Assembly (NCBI GenBank): GCA_021464415.1
Contig: CM038469.1
Coordinates: 25,289,736-25,353,735, forward strand
Origin: Lonicera japonica
Lineage: Eukaryota; Streptophyta; Magnoliopsida; Dipsacales; Caprifoliaceae
Length of the DNA stretch: 64,000 bases
Direction of reading: 5' to 3'
Made by a program: the position numbers and the translations under genes. Below are positions 36,456 to 48,048 of the stretch, piece by piece. The notes beneath the pieces were generated by a model that saw only the letters and a program-made list of their open reading frames with translations, made no database searches and was not told the DNA's origin. The first letter of the stretch is position 1. Each line of letters begins with the position of its first letter.

Positions 36456-38035
36456 AGTTAAGGAAATTGAAATTTGAATTACATTCACATTAATTAGTGG
36501 TTGACCATTCATTAATTTCTTTCTATACCATTCTATTAATCAATTATTTATAATTCAAATTTAAATGTTGAATTATTGTGTCATATATGTTTCTATAATT
36601 ATGAGTACAGAATATTCCATTTATATTCTAAACATATATGTATATATTGGCTTATTTGGGGGTAGCTTGGAAAAGAGGGGGAGAAAAAAAAGAAAAAAAA
36701 ATAGACAACTCTATGCCGAGAGTTGTAGAGAAAGTGAGGAAGAAAGAAAAGAGAAAAAATAAAAAAAAGGAGTGAAAGAAGAAAAATAAGAAATGAAAGA
36801 AGAGAAGAAGAGAAAAAAAATAGGAAGAGTGTGCGGTTGACGTCCTGTTTTCGATTTAAGGTAGGGGAGAATACCCTATTGAGTATCTACTTAATTTCAT
36901 TCTTATTTGAATTATGTTTGTGTGAACATGCTTATAATTATATTTATGTGCGCTTCCTTGTCTTTGTGATGAAATATGATTATCACATGTATGTTGTTTG
37001 TTATACAATCATGTTGATAGTGATTTGCTTGCTATGAATAAATTAAGTAGAGCTCACGCATTATGATGAATCTACTGAGCTTTGTGCTCACCCCGCACTA
37101 GACTCTATTTTGCAGGATTTCGATTGAGGTTGAATTGTGGATTAAAGTAATGGAGTTTTGACTGTCATTTAGCATTGAACTTTTGTATATAATATTCTCC
37201 TTTTGGTAGTACTTGGGGTTGGAACGTGTAGATCTTTTGGCCTAACTTTTTTTTATGTATCAATTAGTTATTGTAAAAGGATTTTCACTATTTTGTAATT
37301 TGGATTTGGATAATTAAAGAATTATTTATTTTCTGCTTAAATTTATTTTATTTAAAAAAAAAAATTCTCTATCTCGGCCCGAAAATTGGGTTGTGACAGG
37401 TCGACGTCAAGGATTTCCTGAAATGTTGGGTAGTTTAGATTATATGCACTGGAAGTGGAAAAATTGCTCAATGGCTTGGGGAGGACAATATGCAGGTCAT
37501 GCACATTTTAGTCCACTGGGATCTGATAATGATATTAATGTGCTGGAGGCATCCCATATTTTTTCAAATCTTGCTGAAGGTATTACTCCTCTCGTTCATT
37601 ATTTCATTCAAGGAAAACAATATAACATGGATTATTACTTGGCTGATGGTATATATCCAAAATGGTAAACTCTTGTTCAAAGTATTCATGATCCATGTGG
37701 TTCAAAGAAAAAATTATTTGCAATGAAACAAGAAGCATGTAGAAAAGATGTAGAACATGTATTTGGAGTATTGCAATCAAGATTTGCAATTGTGGCACGA
37801 CCAGCCCGTTTTTGGAATAAAAAGGCATTACATGATATAATAACTGCGTGTATTATTATGCACAATATGATAATCGAAGATGAACGTAATATTACTGCAC
37901 ATCAATTGAAGAACGACTTGAAATGTCAACTTTACAAGTTGAGATGGTGGTTGATAATAATACTCGATTTCAAAAATTCCTTACTTAACATAGACAAATT
38001 AAGGACAAGGAAGCTCACATTGAACTTTGAAATGC
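35649..38035 (+). pseudogene. Harbinger DDE transposase, broken
   Basis: The N-terminal part (ENPRFT, then FCQRYRMSRALFMRIFNDV after a frameshift near 35865) and SLSGLQKVTAAFRMLAYG match plant Harbinger transposases. Next comes AVDEYIKIGESTVIESLK with a stop at 36088, then VEQYLRSPNVNDVARLLH. The 36180-37398 solo LTR interrupts. The frame returns with GRRQGFPEMLGSLDYMHWKW (first catalytic Asp), a deletion after QYAGH, SDNDINVLEAS, YYLADGIYPKW, a stop at 37666, and ACRKDVEHVFGVLQSRFAI (catalytic Glu region). The Asp block between QYAGH and HFSPLG is missing. Confidence 0.8.
36180..37398 (+). mobile_element. Solo LTR inside the Harbinger transposase
   Basis: 1219 bp with TGTAAAACCCCGTATTT at the start and GGTTGTGACA at the end, resembling LTRs of the TGTAACACCCC type. 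The transposase frame stops and resumes at its borders. Flanks AATCA (36175-36179) and GGTCG (37399-37403) differ only by three G-to-A changes, and GGTCG fits the coding frame (GRRQGFP), so they are likely an aged 5-bp duplication. Inside are (CT)n and (AT)n tracts near 36418-36455 and a GA-rich run. Lineage (gypsy or copia) not certain. Confidence 0.65.
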
Positions 38036-38571
38036 GTTAATTGAACACTTGTGGGACGAACATACGATCAATTTCGAATTTTAATTTTGTGTAATTTTTT
38101 AAAATTAAATGTAATATTTTTTTTCCAGTAATGTAATGTTTATTTCCATAATAAATATGTTATGTTAATTTAGTGATTTTTAACTTTTTAAATTATAACT
38201 ATTTAAATTATTATAAGTTTATTAATAATAATATCTATAATAAAATAATTAGTACAATATAATAATTTGTATGATTTGATGAAATGATAGAATAATAAAG
38301 AGAATATTCTATTTTTAGAAAGAATATACTTTTTTGTGTTATATTTAGTGTTGTGATTGGAGTTGAAAAATAATATAATGTGAAAATAACACTATTTTCG
38401 TGCTGAATCAACATAAAAATAATATAACAAATTAAAATTACCCGTACGCCTTCCCCTTTTAAAATACTAATAGAAATAGTTATAAAAATAACTATTGGAA
38501 CAATTTTTTTTCTTTTTTCTCTTTTTTAACATAAAAGTTTACTTTAATAAAAATGATTATTAAAAATAATT

Positions 38572-38632
38572 TTAATAATTAAAAATTTATCTTTTAAGAG
38601 ATGTTTGTGACATAAATAACACTCTTTTTAAA
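38572..38632. mobile_element. MITE copy, right tail (partner of 30761-31086)
   Basis: TTAATAATTAAAAATTTATC through TTTGTGACATAAATAACACTC aligns with the end of the 8994-9376 copy (TTAGTGATTAAAAATTTAC..TTTGTGACAGATA). It supplies exactly the piece missing at 31086, with TTA on both sides of the insert. Confidence 0.55.
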
Positions 38633-38805
38633 TCACGTCATTTTTGGTACAAAACCAGCACCCATTAAAAGAAAAAAAAGAGTAGAAAAGATAGAGAAAG
38701 GGAAGGGGACACGTATCTTAAAAAAGAAAATCCTATCTTCTCTTCTTCTCCCCAATTCTCTTTTCTCAACCCAACTCAACTCAACTCAACTCTTGACTAA
38801 CAAAA

Positions 38806-41800
38806 ATGAACTCTTCATCTTCATCTTCATCAAAGAAGGAAGATCACAAATGTATGGATATGGAAAATAATAACAATAATAACAACAAGAAGTTAATTTC
38901 CAATTGTTTAATGGCACTACCCTTTTTCTCCCCTCCTCCATTTCTTCACTTCTCCCCTTCTTCTACTACTACTCTCTTCAAATCACACAGTAAATCCAAC
39001 AACAATAACACAAACCTCCATTCTCTTCTAACAATGGAAGTTTCACACATTGTTCATAATCTCCACAACTCCATTGTCTCCACTGCTGATAGATGCCTTG
39101 GTTTATTTCAAATCTTGGCTTCTCGGAATCCATTTCTCAACAAAGTTTTCTCCCTCTCTGCTGATTTCCGCAATTTCTGGCAGGTACTTATATTTCTGGG
39201 TTTTTGTTTATTTATATTGAATTCTTGATTTTGCAATTTGCAGATATTGGGTGTTTGATTTTACCTTTTGTGGGTATCTACTGGCCCGGTGGCCTCAAGA
39301 ATCTTGACACAGATTGTTACCTATTTTCATACGGAATGAAAGTATTCAGAGGCAGAAATTGTGCTTGTTTTCTCGCCTTTTTATGCTAGATTAGATTATA
39401 TATGAATCAGAAATAAAAGAAAATGCTAGATTAGATAAAAATTCAGAAGAGGCAAGTCATGTGCTGAATGCCTTTGATGAAATTTTGTTCCTCTTACTCA
39501 TTAGGTTTTGATGTACTTCATAATAATAAGGTTAAAATTGCAAAATGCTTAGCATTCATGGCCAAATACAATCAAAGACGTTTTTTAGAGGTTCTATTCA
39601 GCTTTAAGCATTCAGAGGTTCAGTATTCAGCATATTAGCGGGTAGAGAAACAAACGGGTTGAAGATTCAGTATCAGAATATGTGGAAATGAATACACCAT
39701 AAATATGTGAAGAACTCGAGGAGTTTAGGATTCATTTGTGCAGAGGGGTTCTTGTACAGTTTGTAAGCGACAGTAATGACCGTAATAGCCTTCGATTTAG
39801 GGAAACAAGATAAAGATTTTGCCGAAAAGGAGCCATTAGGAGAGGGAACCAAGGAATCTTTTACCTTCAGAAGGGTAATTTACAAGTAATTAAGAACATA
39901 GCAGCGACAATAACGTCTTCAGAAAATTGTAGATCCTTTTAGAAATGGTACACTTTCAAGTTTCAACTGAGAGAAGGCCATAGAGTAATATTTACTGGAA
40001 GAAAATAGAGGTCCAAAGCCTGGTAGCCGGGATAGGACCTAAGTTGCCAACCAAGTTTTGCTACCTAAGATCTACTCCCTCTCAAATCGATAGTCGCGCT
40101 TTGCCTTAAGTACTTTGTAAGGAAAGACTAATTTCCAAATAATCAATGGCATAATATGCAACTTATTTTCCATTGTGAAATTTGATCATGTCTCAAAAAG
40201 AAAATGGGACTATCAATTTGAAACTTACTGAAAAGGAAGATGGGACTATCATTTTGAGATGGAGGGAGTATTTATGGTACGACTTTCCCTGAAAGTCTGA
40301 AACCAAGACCTAATCTTCTAGTCTTGTAAATGGCATAGCAAAAGCTGTAGACTGAATGAAGGTTGCCATTCTCTATTTTGTCAATTTTCCCAATGAGTGA
40401 TTGGAAAGATTGAGATTTAGCCCTGTTCTGTTTATTTGGAAAGGAAGACAATGTTATACTGTATTAGTCCTCAGTTTTTCAACTTGAAAAAATATTTTTG
40501 CGCAAATGTGATATCTTTGGAGATACTAGGGTCGTAGAAATCAGATGAATTTTGCTTGTTGAGTTGATGCGCGAACCAAGATAGAGGAGTGTAGGATTGT
40601 AGCTTCTATCAGTCTTATTGAAGTGCCCCTTACTTTATGTCCCTTTGAGGTTAGTAATTCCCCATTGTACCTCCATTAGTTAGAATAATAAAATAGCAGT
40701 GGAGATGCATTGGATGATGCATGCATTCAAGATGAAAGCCAAAGTGCACCTTTGCTTTGTCTCCCTATATGTAAGTGCTCGTTTGGTTTGGATTTTTAAT
40801 TCAATCGTGGAATCCGAAAATGGTAATTTCCCATAGAAAGTTTGAGCTTCATCAAACTTTTGATTCAATCTGACATGAACGATAAGAGACTTATGGTGTG
40901 AATTTACCATTTTAGGATTCCACGATCAAACTAAAACTCAAACCAAATGAGCACTAAGAGAGTGTGTAATTGCAAGGGCAATATTATTAGCAGTGCTTCT
41001 GCAAAAAATTAACCCATCTTGATTCGGGGAGATCAGCTTATCCTGAACAAGTTTAGTTATATTGGTCAGGAATCTTGATATTATATGTAGCAAACATTAC
41101 ATAGGCTCATCATCAGCTCAGGGCCTGAAATAATAGGTTTTACAGGTTTCGGGGATAAGGCAAACGTTGGTTCTGTGGATACTGAATGGAATCTCTAGAG
41201 AAAAAGGCAACGGCCATATGAACAAGGTCTTTTTAACAATATCCTAATAAGATTTATTAATTATTAGAAGTCTAGAAGATGGTGAACATACCATTAGGAC
41301 TTCTTTGTGCCGGGATAGAAAAGACAACTGCTTTTTATTTCTTCTGCTGTTGGAATGGTAAGTGGGCAATTATTAAATGAAGATTAACTTGACTTGGCAT
41401 TTGATTGGAGGACCTTATGCCTGTCTATTAATCCGGCCTACGCACCAATCCTTCAACTTGAACCATTTTCATTTTTTGTTCACTCCAGATATATCTTAAC
41501 ATTGAAAATGGCTGTTTTTAGCCATCATCATGATTATTATAAGAACTTGGAATTATCGGACCGATTATGTTGTCGTCAAACTGTAGGCGTTGCTTTGTGA
41601 GTACCAAATGTTATTATTCTTTTCAGTTCTGATGAGGCACAGATGGGTGCAGTAGGCACTACACTACTAGGTCCTATACTGTTTTTAGTTTAACATTGTA
41701 ATGATAAGTATTAGGTAATATCTATTTAAAACAAGAAGATAGAGAAAGCTTTTATTACCCTGAAGTGTGACCTGTATGTGCTTTATGAATTCTGATGTAC

Positions 41801-44800
41801 TTTATATCTTTTTCCTGATTAACACAAGTTCTGCTTTTGAACTTCAATTTCAGATTCATCGCAGAAACTACAGGAATTTGAATTCTCTGACGAATCACAA
41901 TTTTGCTGCGATTTTACCAGGGGATTCAGTGGCAGGGGTTGTGGTAACCAATGGGATCCTAAACTTCTTGAACATTTACAATACCCTGTTGGTTGTGAGG
42001 CTTGTTCTTACCTGGTTTCCAAATTCTCCTCCGGCAATTGTTAGCCCCCTCAGGTATGCCTCCACAATTTTTTTGCAACTTTTCTGATGCTTTAAATTCG
42101 AGTACAACTGACTAATACAGCTTCCTTCTTTCTTATGTGATAAATGGCTTAGCTTTAAAAATTCCTCGCTTTTAATAAAGGAAGACGTTCTGACATCTAT
42201 TTTTAATTTTGGCTAACCCAGCCTATGATACATTATTTAAATGGCAACATACGTTTAAGTTAGAGTAAATTTCTGGGCCTTACGGGTGCAAATTAATCCA
42301 TCTTTTCCAAATTAAGAGTACCATTTTGACTTTGGTACTTTTTAAGAGAACACTAATTTCAACTTAATCAAAGGTTGGAAACAAAATTTATTTGGCAATG
42401 TGAATTTTTTTACATTGATCACGTAGTAACAATATCTTGTTGGGGAATTAATGCATTGTTTGTTGGAAGACTGAAGAGCACACGGGCCTATGAATTGCCG
42501 AACTCTTTATTTATTCTATCACGATAATGTATGAGTTGCATGTCTTGTATTTGTCTGTGTACGCATGTGGTATATATACATTAATAGTGGTTGAAAATAA
42601 GATGGAAACTTTTGACACCGTCCAAACAGGGAGACTGGACTGAGATTGATACTTGTCCGGCTCAAACTAGGAGTCTCTTTTTGAGAAATTAAGCGATTAA
42701 GGTTAACATGATATGTGGAAGTGTAATTGTGTTATTACAATGATAACAAGTTGATAGAAACGTGTCCCTTTCGGGTAGGAACAAACCACAAAGTATTCCA
42801 CTCTGGATAGGAATAATTACACCACGAGAATTTCTTTTGGATAGAAACAAACCGCAATTTAGTACTATATTCTCTGCCATTAAAAGGAAATAACAAGCAC
42901 ACACACATATATATATATAGTAGTCTCCTAATACCACTACCTTAGCGATGTCTCCTAATTTAACTCAACTCGCATTACATGGGGTAAACCCACCACTCCA
43001 TTTGAACCACTTATTAACTATTATTCTAACTTATTAAAATATACTATTAATTTTACTAGGCCCACCATCAATCGTCCCCGTCAAGACAAACCTTGTCCTC
43101 AAGGTTTAACTTAAAAATTTAGCAATTCGCAAGTATTGCTGATATCGTCTTCTATCATGACTTTGCTGGAATTGGTGGAAGGGCTAGCTTCGATCATGAG
43201 TAGAAGTGGAGCATGACACTTGTGAAGGGCTGTAAATCGTTCGTCATAGTTAAAACAGAGACCTTTTGCCCATTGCATCTCCTCAAAACACATTTTCTTC
43301 GCAGTTGGAGTCACGGAGTTGTGTCCAATTGTAGGTGCATCACCAATGTTGACCATGGACAGAGGGAAAATCTTTTTGCGTGAAAGACGTTAACTCAATA
43401 GTTTCTCAAAGTGCTTTTGGTTTAAACATATGCACTTCACTAGCAATTTCTTCTTTTAGCCCGCCAAGAAAAGTACCAATTAGTGCGTTTTGTGGTCAAC
43501 CCACCACATGGTTAGCTAGCCACTCAAATTCTTTTCAATAGTCCTGGAGCGTACCGAGTTGCTTGATTTTAGAAAGTGCTTCATCAAAATCCTCATACTC
43601 AGTTGGCCCAGACCGTGCAAGTAATTCCTTCTAAAAAATTTTCCTATGTGAGAGTAGAACCCTCTCTGTCATAGGTCCGTTGTAGCTATTGTAACCATTG
43701 ATTCGTCTCCCCTTCAAGAGGGAAAGATACGAGTGTAACGCGTTGGTCGTCGGGTGTAATTTGGTACTTGGAAAATTGTTTGACTTGGTTGAACCAATCC
43801 GTTGGATCAGTACCCAAGTAGCGAGGGAAATCCATCTTGGTATATCCCGGCTGAAATTGGGAGGTGGTGGCCCCACTATTTTCCATTGGGGCTGTAGTTC
43901 GTGAGACTGAAGCCAAAAGAGAGCTTGACACAGTGAGTTCACGTTGAGCCTGGAGACCCACTACAGCAGCTGTCAATTCCTGTCGACGTACTGGATTCTA
44001 AACTTTCAATTATCTCCTTGTTAGTTGGATTTGCCATGGCTCCCTCTGATGCCAAGTGATAGAATCGTGTCCCTTTCGGGTAGGAACAAACCACAAAGTA
44101 TTCCACTCCGTGTAGGAATAACACTGCAAGAATTTCTTATGGGTATAAGCGAACCACAATTTTGTACTATATTTGCTGCCATTAAAAGGAAATAACCAGC
44201 ATATATATACTAGTCTCCTAATAATGCTACCTTAGCCATGTCTTCTAATTCAACTCAACTCACAGAATATGGGGTAAACCCACTAGGCCCATCAGTATCC
44301 CATATCAAACTTTACATTTTATTCCGTCAACTCGACAAGTCAATGATAACAATGAAGGGTAATTATGAAAGTACAAAATATTTCCTAATATAGAGTGGAC
44401 TTTCAAACAAGGAAGCCTAGTTTGAGAAGGTGGAAGGGAGTATCACTTAGGGCTAAATCCAATAAAGCCCCTCTCGCAGAAGTTGTATTGTGTGATTAGA
44501 CACGTTTTTATAAACGATTCACAATGATGGCTATTTTGTATGTGATAATGATCTAACGATCGTCTCTGCTACAGTAATTTATTGTAACTTTGGAGTAATC
44601 TCTAGCAACTGGTTTTACTAAAAATTCTGTATCACTTAATGGGGGCAACTAATCATGCTCTTATTTGCTATCTAAACCTATATGACAACCATTTAATTTC
44701 TTTATTTCAGTATAGTATCATCAGTACCCATTCTTAACATAAAAATGTACTTGTTTTTACAGCACTTTGTGCGACCCGTACTTGAACATATTTCGTGGGA

Positions 44801-45030
44801 TAATCCCGCCACTCGGAGGGACTCTGGATCTTTCTCCTATACTAGCGTTCCTTGTCTTAAACGCTCTAACAAGCACCGCTTCTGCCCTTCCTGCTGAACT
44901 TCCCTCCACCGGTGGAGTATCTCAAGAAAGTTCATCATCATCAAATCTTACGCCACTTACTACGTCACAGAAGAAATGGATGACTAGGTTTGCTGCAAAC
45001 ACGCCCAAGAGCTCAAAAAGCCAAAGTTAG
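38806..45030 (+). CDS. YGGT-family (YlmG-like) plastid membrane protein
   Basis: Exons 38806-39183, 41854-42053 and 44763-45030, all GT-AG, give 281 residues. The first 125 residues are Ser/Asn-rich with a hydrophobic patch and fit a transit peptide plus spacer. YGGT hallmarks follow: a membrane segment within VVVTNGILNFLNIYNTLLVV (about 155-174) with VRLVLTWFPNSP after it. In exon 3, LCDPYLNIFRGIIPPLGGTL leads into a second membrane segment (about 214-232). The tail is Ser/Thr-rich and ends KSSKSQS. In Arabidopsis, YLMG proteins sit in chloroplast membranes and affect nucleoid distribution, and a relative (CCB3) takes part in cytochrome b6 maturation (family knowledge). This protein resembles the YLMG1 branch, but I cannot separate paralogues. 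The start is the first ATG; an in-frame ATG at 38854 is possible. The introns of 2.7 kb each carry MITEs and a gag-only retroelement. Confidence 0.88.
40075..40268. mobile_element. Stowaway-type MITE in intron 1 of the YGGT gene
   Basis: 194 bp bounded by CTCCCTC and GAGGGAG, flanked by TA on each side (40073-40074 and 40269-40270). The inner arms (CAAATCGATAGTC against GACTATCATTTTGAG) continue the inverted repeat. Ends and TA target are the Stowaway/Tc1-mariner signature. Confidence 0.75.
40775..40954. mobile_element. Tourist-type MITE in intron 1 of the YGGT gene
   Basis: 180 bp with about 50-bp inverted ends: GTGCTCGTTTGGTTTGGATT at the left against GTGCTCATTTGGTTTGAGTT read from the right. 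Both arms also share TCGTGGAATCC and AAAATGGTAA. TAA lies on both sides (40772-40774 and 40955-40957), the PIF/Harbinger target. Confidence 0.8.
42752..44294 (-). mobile_element. Gag-only Ty3/gypsy element (TR-GAG type) in intron 2 of the YGGT gene
   Basis: Read on the minus strand: 5' LTR 44294-44057, a primer-like TTGGCATCAGAGG right after it, gag 44037 to about 43111, a GACGGGGACGA polypurine tract, and 3' LTR 43070-42752. The LTRs share CCCTTTCGGGTAGGAACAAA and AACCACAAAGTATTCCACTC (plus-strand reading). The 3' LTR is longer by about 70 bp near its start. Only about 990 bp lie between them and all of it is gag-like. No protease, RT or integrase is seen. Target duplication not resolved. 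Confidence 0.75.
43111..44037 (-). pseudogene. Ty3/gypsy gag remnant
   Basis: Begins MANPTNKEIIESLESS at 44037, shifts frame near 43985, then reads YTKMDFPRYLGTDPTDWFNQ and QVKQFSKYQITPDDQRV with LEGETNQWLQ, the retrotransposon gag (capsid) signature. Further on are YEDFDEALSKIKQLGTLQDY, stops, and LIGTFLGGLKEEIASEV. The end carries GLCFNYDERFTALHKCH, where a nucleocapsid zinc knuckle would be. The second Cys is Tyr, so the knuckle is broken. Confidence 0.75.
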
Positions 45031-46690
45031 GTAATTCAATCATGTATTTTTTGTAAAAGAAACGCGCACATTCTTTTTGATTTGTTGGTTATTGAACTAT
45101 TTTTGCCCCTTTTGGTATACAATCTTTGTATTCTATGAATATATAAATGATAGGTGTCTGCATTTTCCTGTTCTTCGAAGTGTACAAGTTTGATATATGC
45201 ATATATGTTTTTCAACTTTTCGAACCATTATATTGTGTTAGATTTATTATAGTGCAAAAGAAAATTGCTGACCAAAAGGCTATTACTTGGGTTCATTTGG
45301 TTCTAGTTCAGGTAAACGATTTTACATTTATAATATATAGTTGGATATTACTTTATTATAATGCGAAAGTACAATGTTTGGTTGAATGTTGGGAAAAAAA
45401 ATTCCTTTCATGGATTCCCTTGCAAAACTCCAACCAAATGTTGGAATCTTAGATTAACAAGAATTTAAGTTTCCAGGAACCATCCGAAGAACTTGAATTG
45501 ATGAGAATTTAGGTTTCTAGGACTGATCTAAACAACAAAAAAACCAACAGAACCTGAAGGGACTCATGTTAGATAAAATGCAGTGCGGTATTTCGATAGT
45601 AAAACTCTTTGGTCCATGAATTGACCTTTTTCATACCCATAAACCTAGAAAAATAAATGAAGACAATTTATCACACCAAAAAATTATAAGACATAGGAGA
45701 TACAAAATCAGGACAACAAAGAATGTTGGAAAGAGCTCAAAGCCATGCGAAGGACTAGATTAACTAATATTAATATATAAATAAGACCAAGTTATTCTCT
45801 TGCCAAACACTCCCTTAGTTGATTGGTCTATATCAAAGTGACTCTGAATGCAATGATGCCAGAATCATATTCCCAAAAGAGTTCTCTCTCTCTATATATA
45901 CGTGATTATATCTCCAAGTCCAAAACTTGATGAACAAGCTCCTCCTTATCTTCAAAGAATATAATCTTCTTGACTTCCTTCTGGAAGGATTCCATCTTAA
46001 GCAATTCTAATATCCCTCGTGAGTTTTCATCTCTCTGTATATGTTATATTAGTGGGCCAGTCTCCTATGAGGGTGGTTTTCTGTTGCTAGATGTATCTCG
46101 AAAAAATATTGGTGATACAAAAGTGTCGCTAAAAGTAAGGTCTGTGTCTAGATGGCTATTCCAAAGACGGGGGTCTCTGTATATTTTGATATATATATAA
46201 TATGATATTTACAGAAGTCCTATCTAGCACGCATTCGCATGATAAAGCTAACGTAAATGGATTGTAGATTCAACCATACCGCTCTTCTTTTTTCCTCAAC
46301 ATTTGCTAGTCCTATCCTATAGAGCCGTTTTAAACGAATCAAAACTTTAGCTCATACAAATCCGACCCGAGGGAAATTAAGGTAACATTTCCTTGAGTTG
46401 TGATTTCGTTTAAAGATTGAGACGCTTCTATTGAGGAACTTTAATTTAAGGATGAAAAAGAATACCAGGGGGAATAACTTTTCCTTTCCCACTACCAAAT
46501 CAAATAGAAATCCAAATACAACGTTCCTTTGTTAAAAGGCAAAGAGAAACACCCTAAAAAAATTCCTCACTAATTCTCATGCCTTTCATTTGATATATCA
46601 GAAACAAGTTTCATATCAGAAGAAAATACGAGTTCCCCCTCCCCTCTTTTCCTTTCCCTGAGGAAATTGATTCATCACAAGTAAAAGAAA
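45031..46690. other. Region between the YGGT gene and the 125-residue membrane protein gene
   Basis: Likely holds the YGGT 3' UTR at the start (AATATATAAATG near 45138). The plus frames at 45147 and 45970 have no recognisable domain. Short TA runs lie at 45890 and 46185. No promoter motif can be named with confidence. Confidence 0.35.
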
Positions 46691-47068
46691 ATGGAATTTG
46701 GAACTACTACGAGGAATATTAGAACAAGGAGGAGGATTTCAACACATTCATATGAGAGGCTACTGGTCATAGGCTTTGCAGTATTAGCAATAATCTCCCC
46801 TCTCTTCATTGACAGGTATAAATACGAGCCGGAGGATGATGACGAGGATGATACGCCCATCATCGTCAGTATTTCTTCGTACTTGCCTCTGCTCCTCTTG
46901 ATACTCATAGTGGCGATTGCGTTGTGCAGTTACCTTGAAAGAGGATTTAATACAACGTTTGATCCTTATTTGATTTACAGAGTTGTAGGCTCATCCAGCG
47001 GAATTGTCATTCTTCTTTTGCTTCTTTCATTGGTTCTCAAGTTTAAAGCTTCATCCGCAACGGATTGA
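46691..47068 (+). CDS. Small membrane protein, three hydrophobic segments, family not recognised
   Basis: Intronless frame of 125 codons. The N-terminus is Arg-rich (TRNIRTRRRIS). Hydrophobic segments lie at about 24-40, 61-79 and 103-117. An acidic loop (residues 46-54, PEDDDEDD) separates the first two, and a short polar loop with RGFNTTFDPYLIYR the last two. No signal peptidase site is obvious. The ATG has an AAAATGG context favourable in plants. The composition (hydrophobic periodicity, clean N- and C-termini) suggests a real gene rather than a chance frame; the antisense frame at 46675-46908 is a shadow. I do not recognise a family and propose no function. A strong hairpin follows about 45 bp after the stop and may lie in the 3' UTR. 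Confidence 0.65.
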   Translation: MEFGTTTRNIRTRRRISTHSYERLLVIGFAVLAIISPLFIDRYKYEPEDDDEDDTPIIVSISSYLPLLLLILIVAIALCSYLERGFNTTFDPYLIYRVVGSSSGIVILLLLLSLVLKFKASSATD

Positions 47069-47111
47069 GATTTCTAATGAAGCAAAATGAATGACGGTTA
47101 CATCGCCACAT

Positions 47112-47242
47112 GTTACAACATATCCAATGAAATTGCAGAAAATCACACTCTCTCCTCAATCGCATGCACTCTCCTCGATCATGAGAGTGCGTGATTGAGG
47201 AGAGAGTGTGATTTCCTGCAATTTCATTGGATATGTTGTAAC
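47112..47242. repeat. Near-perfect inverted repeat (hairpin), stems of 60 and 62 bp, 9-bp loop
   Basis: Left arm 47112-47173 and right arm 47183-47242 pair over their full length with one mismatch (AGAAAATC against AGGAAATC) and a small bulge (CGCATGCAC against CACGCAC). The loop is CTCGATCAT. Shared outer bases GTTACAACATATCC and a partial further GGTTACA match suggest a young foldback MITE. A transcript through it would form a long dsRNA-like hairpin. Confidence 0.85.
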
Positions 47243-47350
47243 CGTTGTATTAAATATTTTCTCGAGAGAGAGGTGTCTAGTTTCTGCAAGTAAAATATGT
47301 AGTTCCTCTTATTCTTAATCTTAATCCTTCCCCTTGTTTTCTTCCACCAT

Positions 47351-47475
47351 CCGGTTGTGGTGCAGTGGTTCAAAGTTTGGCGAGCTTTAGATCATGGGTT
47401 TGAGTCTTGTTCTTCCTCCCTTCCGCTCGAGCTATGCATGCACTAGTCTTATCTGAAATTGCCACTCTTGATTGT
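47351..47475 (+). mobile_element. SINE-like sequence
   Basis: A box TGGTGCAGTGG (47358-47368) and B box GGTTTGAGTC (47397-47406) are about 28 bp apart, fitting a tRNA-derived SINE. The 3' part ends in a T-rich run near 47480. No target duplication found, and it is a different family from the SINE at 10411. Confidence 0.45.
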
Positions 47476-48048
47476 AAAAGATTTTTATTTTCATTTTTTT
47501 ACATGGCCTATTGGTAAGGGTTTAATTCTTATTGCAAGAATGCATTCCCTCTTTTTTTTGGGGAAAAGGAAACGATAATTGTGTATTTGGAATTACATCA
47601 AAAATCAACATAATTTATACCCATTTTAATATAAATAATGGATAGAAACAAAAACTTATAACATTTAATATATCGATTATCTTTAAAAAAAAGGAAAGTG
47701 AACTTTTAATTTAGAACGCAAAGCCGGCTCATATATAAAGCGAGCTAGGCAAGAGCACAAGGTGACATATATGATAGAGTCCCACTATTGATACATAGCC
47801 AAATTTATTACCGTTTTAAATTAAGAATTTAATTATTTTTTATTAATAATATTTGGAATTAGATTAGGTTGTATACATACACATTATTCATTTTTCTGTT
47901 ACCTCCAAATGATGGAAAATCAGACTCATATTTTTCTTATTAAATGTTACCTTTAGCATAAAAACTTTAAGATAATCAATGACAAAAGTTATCAAATCTA
48001 AACTTGTAAAATAACATATTACTCCAATTTCAAAAATAAGTTATTCAA

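Larger units (their letters stand above)
33745..38370. mobile_element. PIF/Harbinger transposon, decayed, interrupted by a solo LTR
   Basis: It carries both genes of the superfamily in divergent order: a Myb/SANT-like ORF on the minus strand (34308-35327) and a DDE transposase on the plus strand (35649-38035). The left end TCAACTCCAACCCAACA matches the reverse complement of the right end (TCAACTCCAATCACAACA, about 38350-38370), giving short imperfect terminal inverted repeats. The TTA/TAA target site was not resolved. Stops, frameshifts and an internal deletion show it is dead. Confidence 0.7.
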
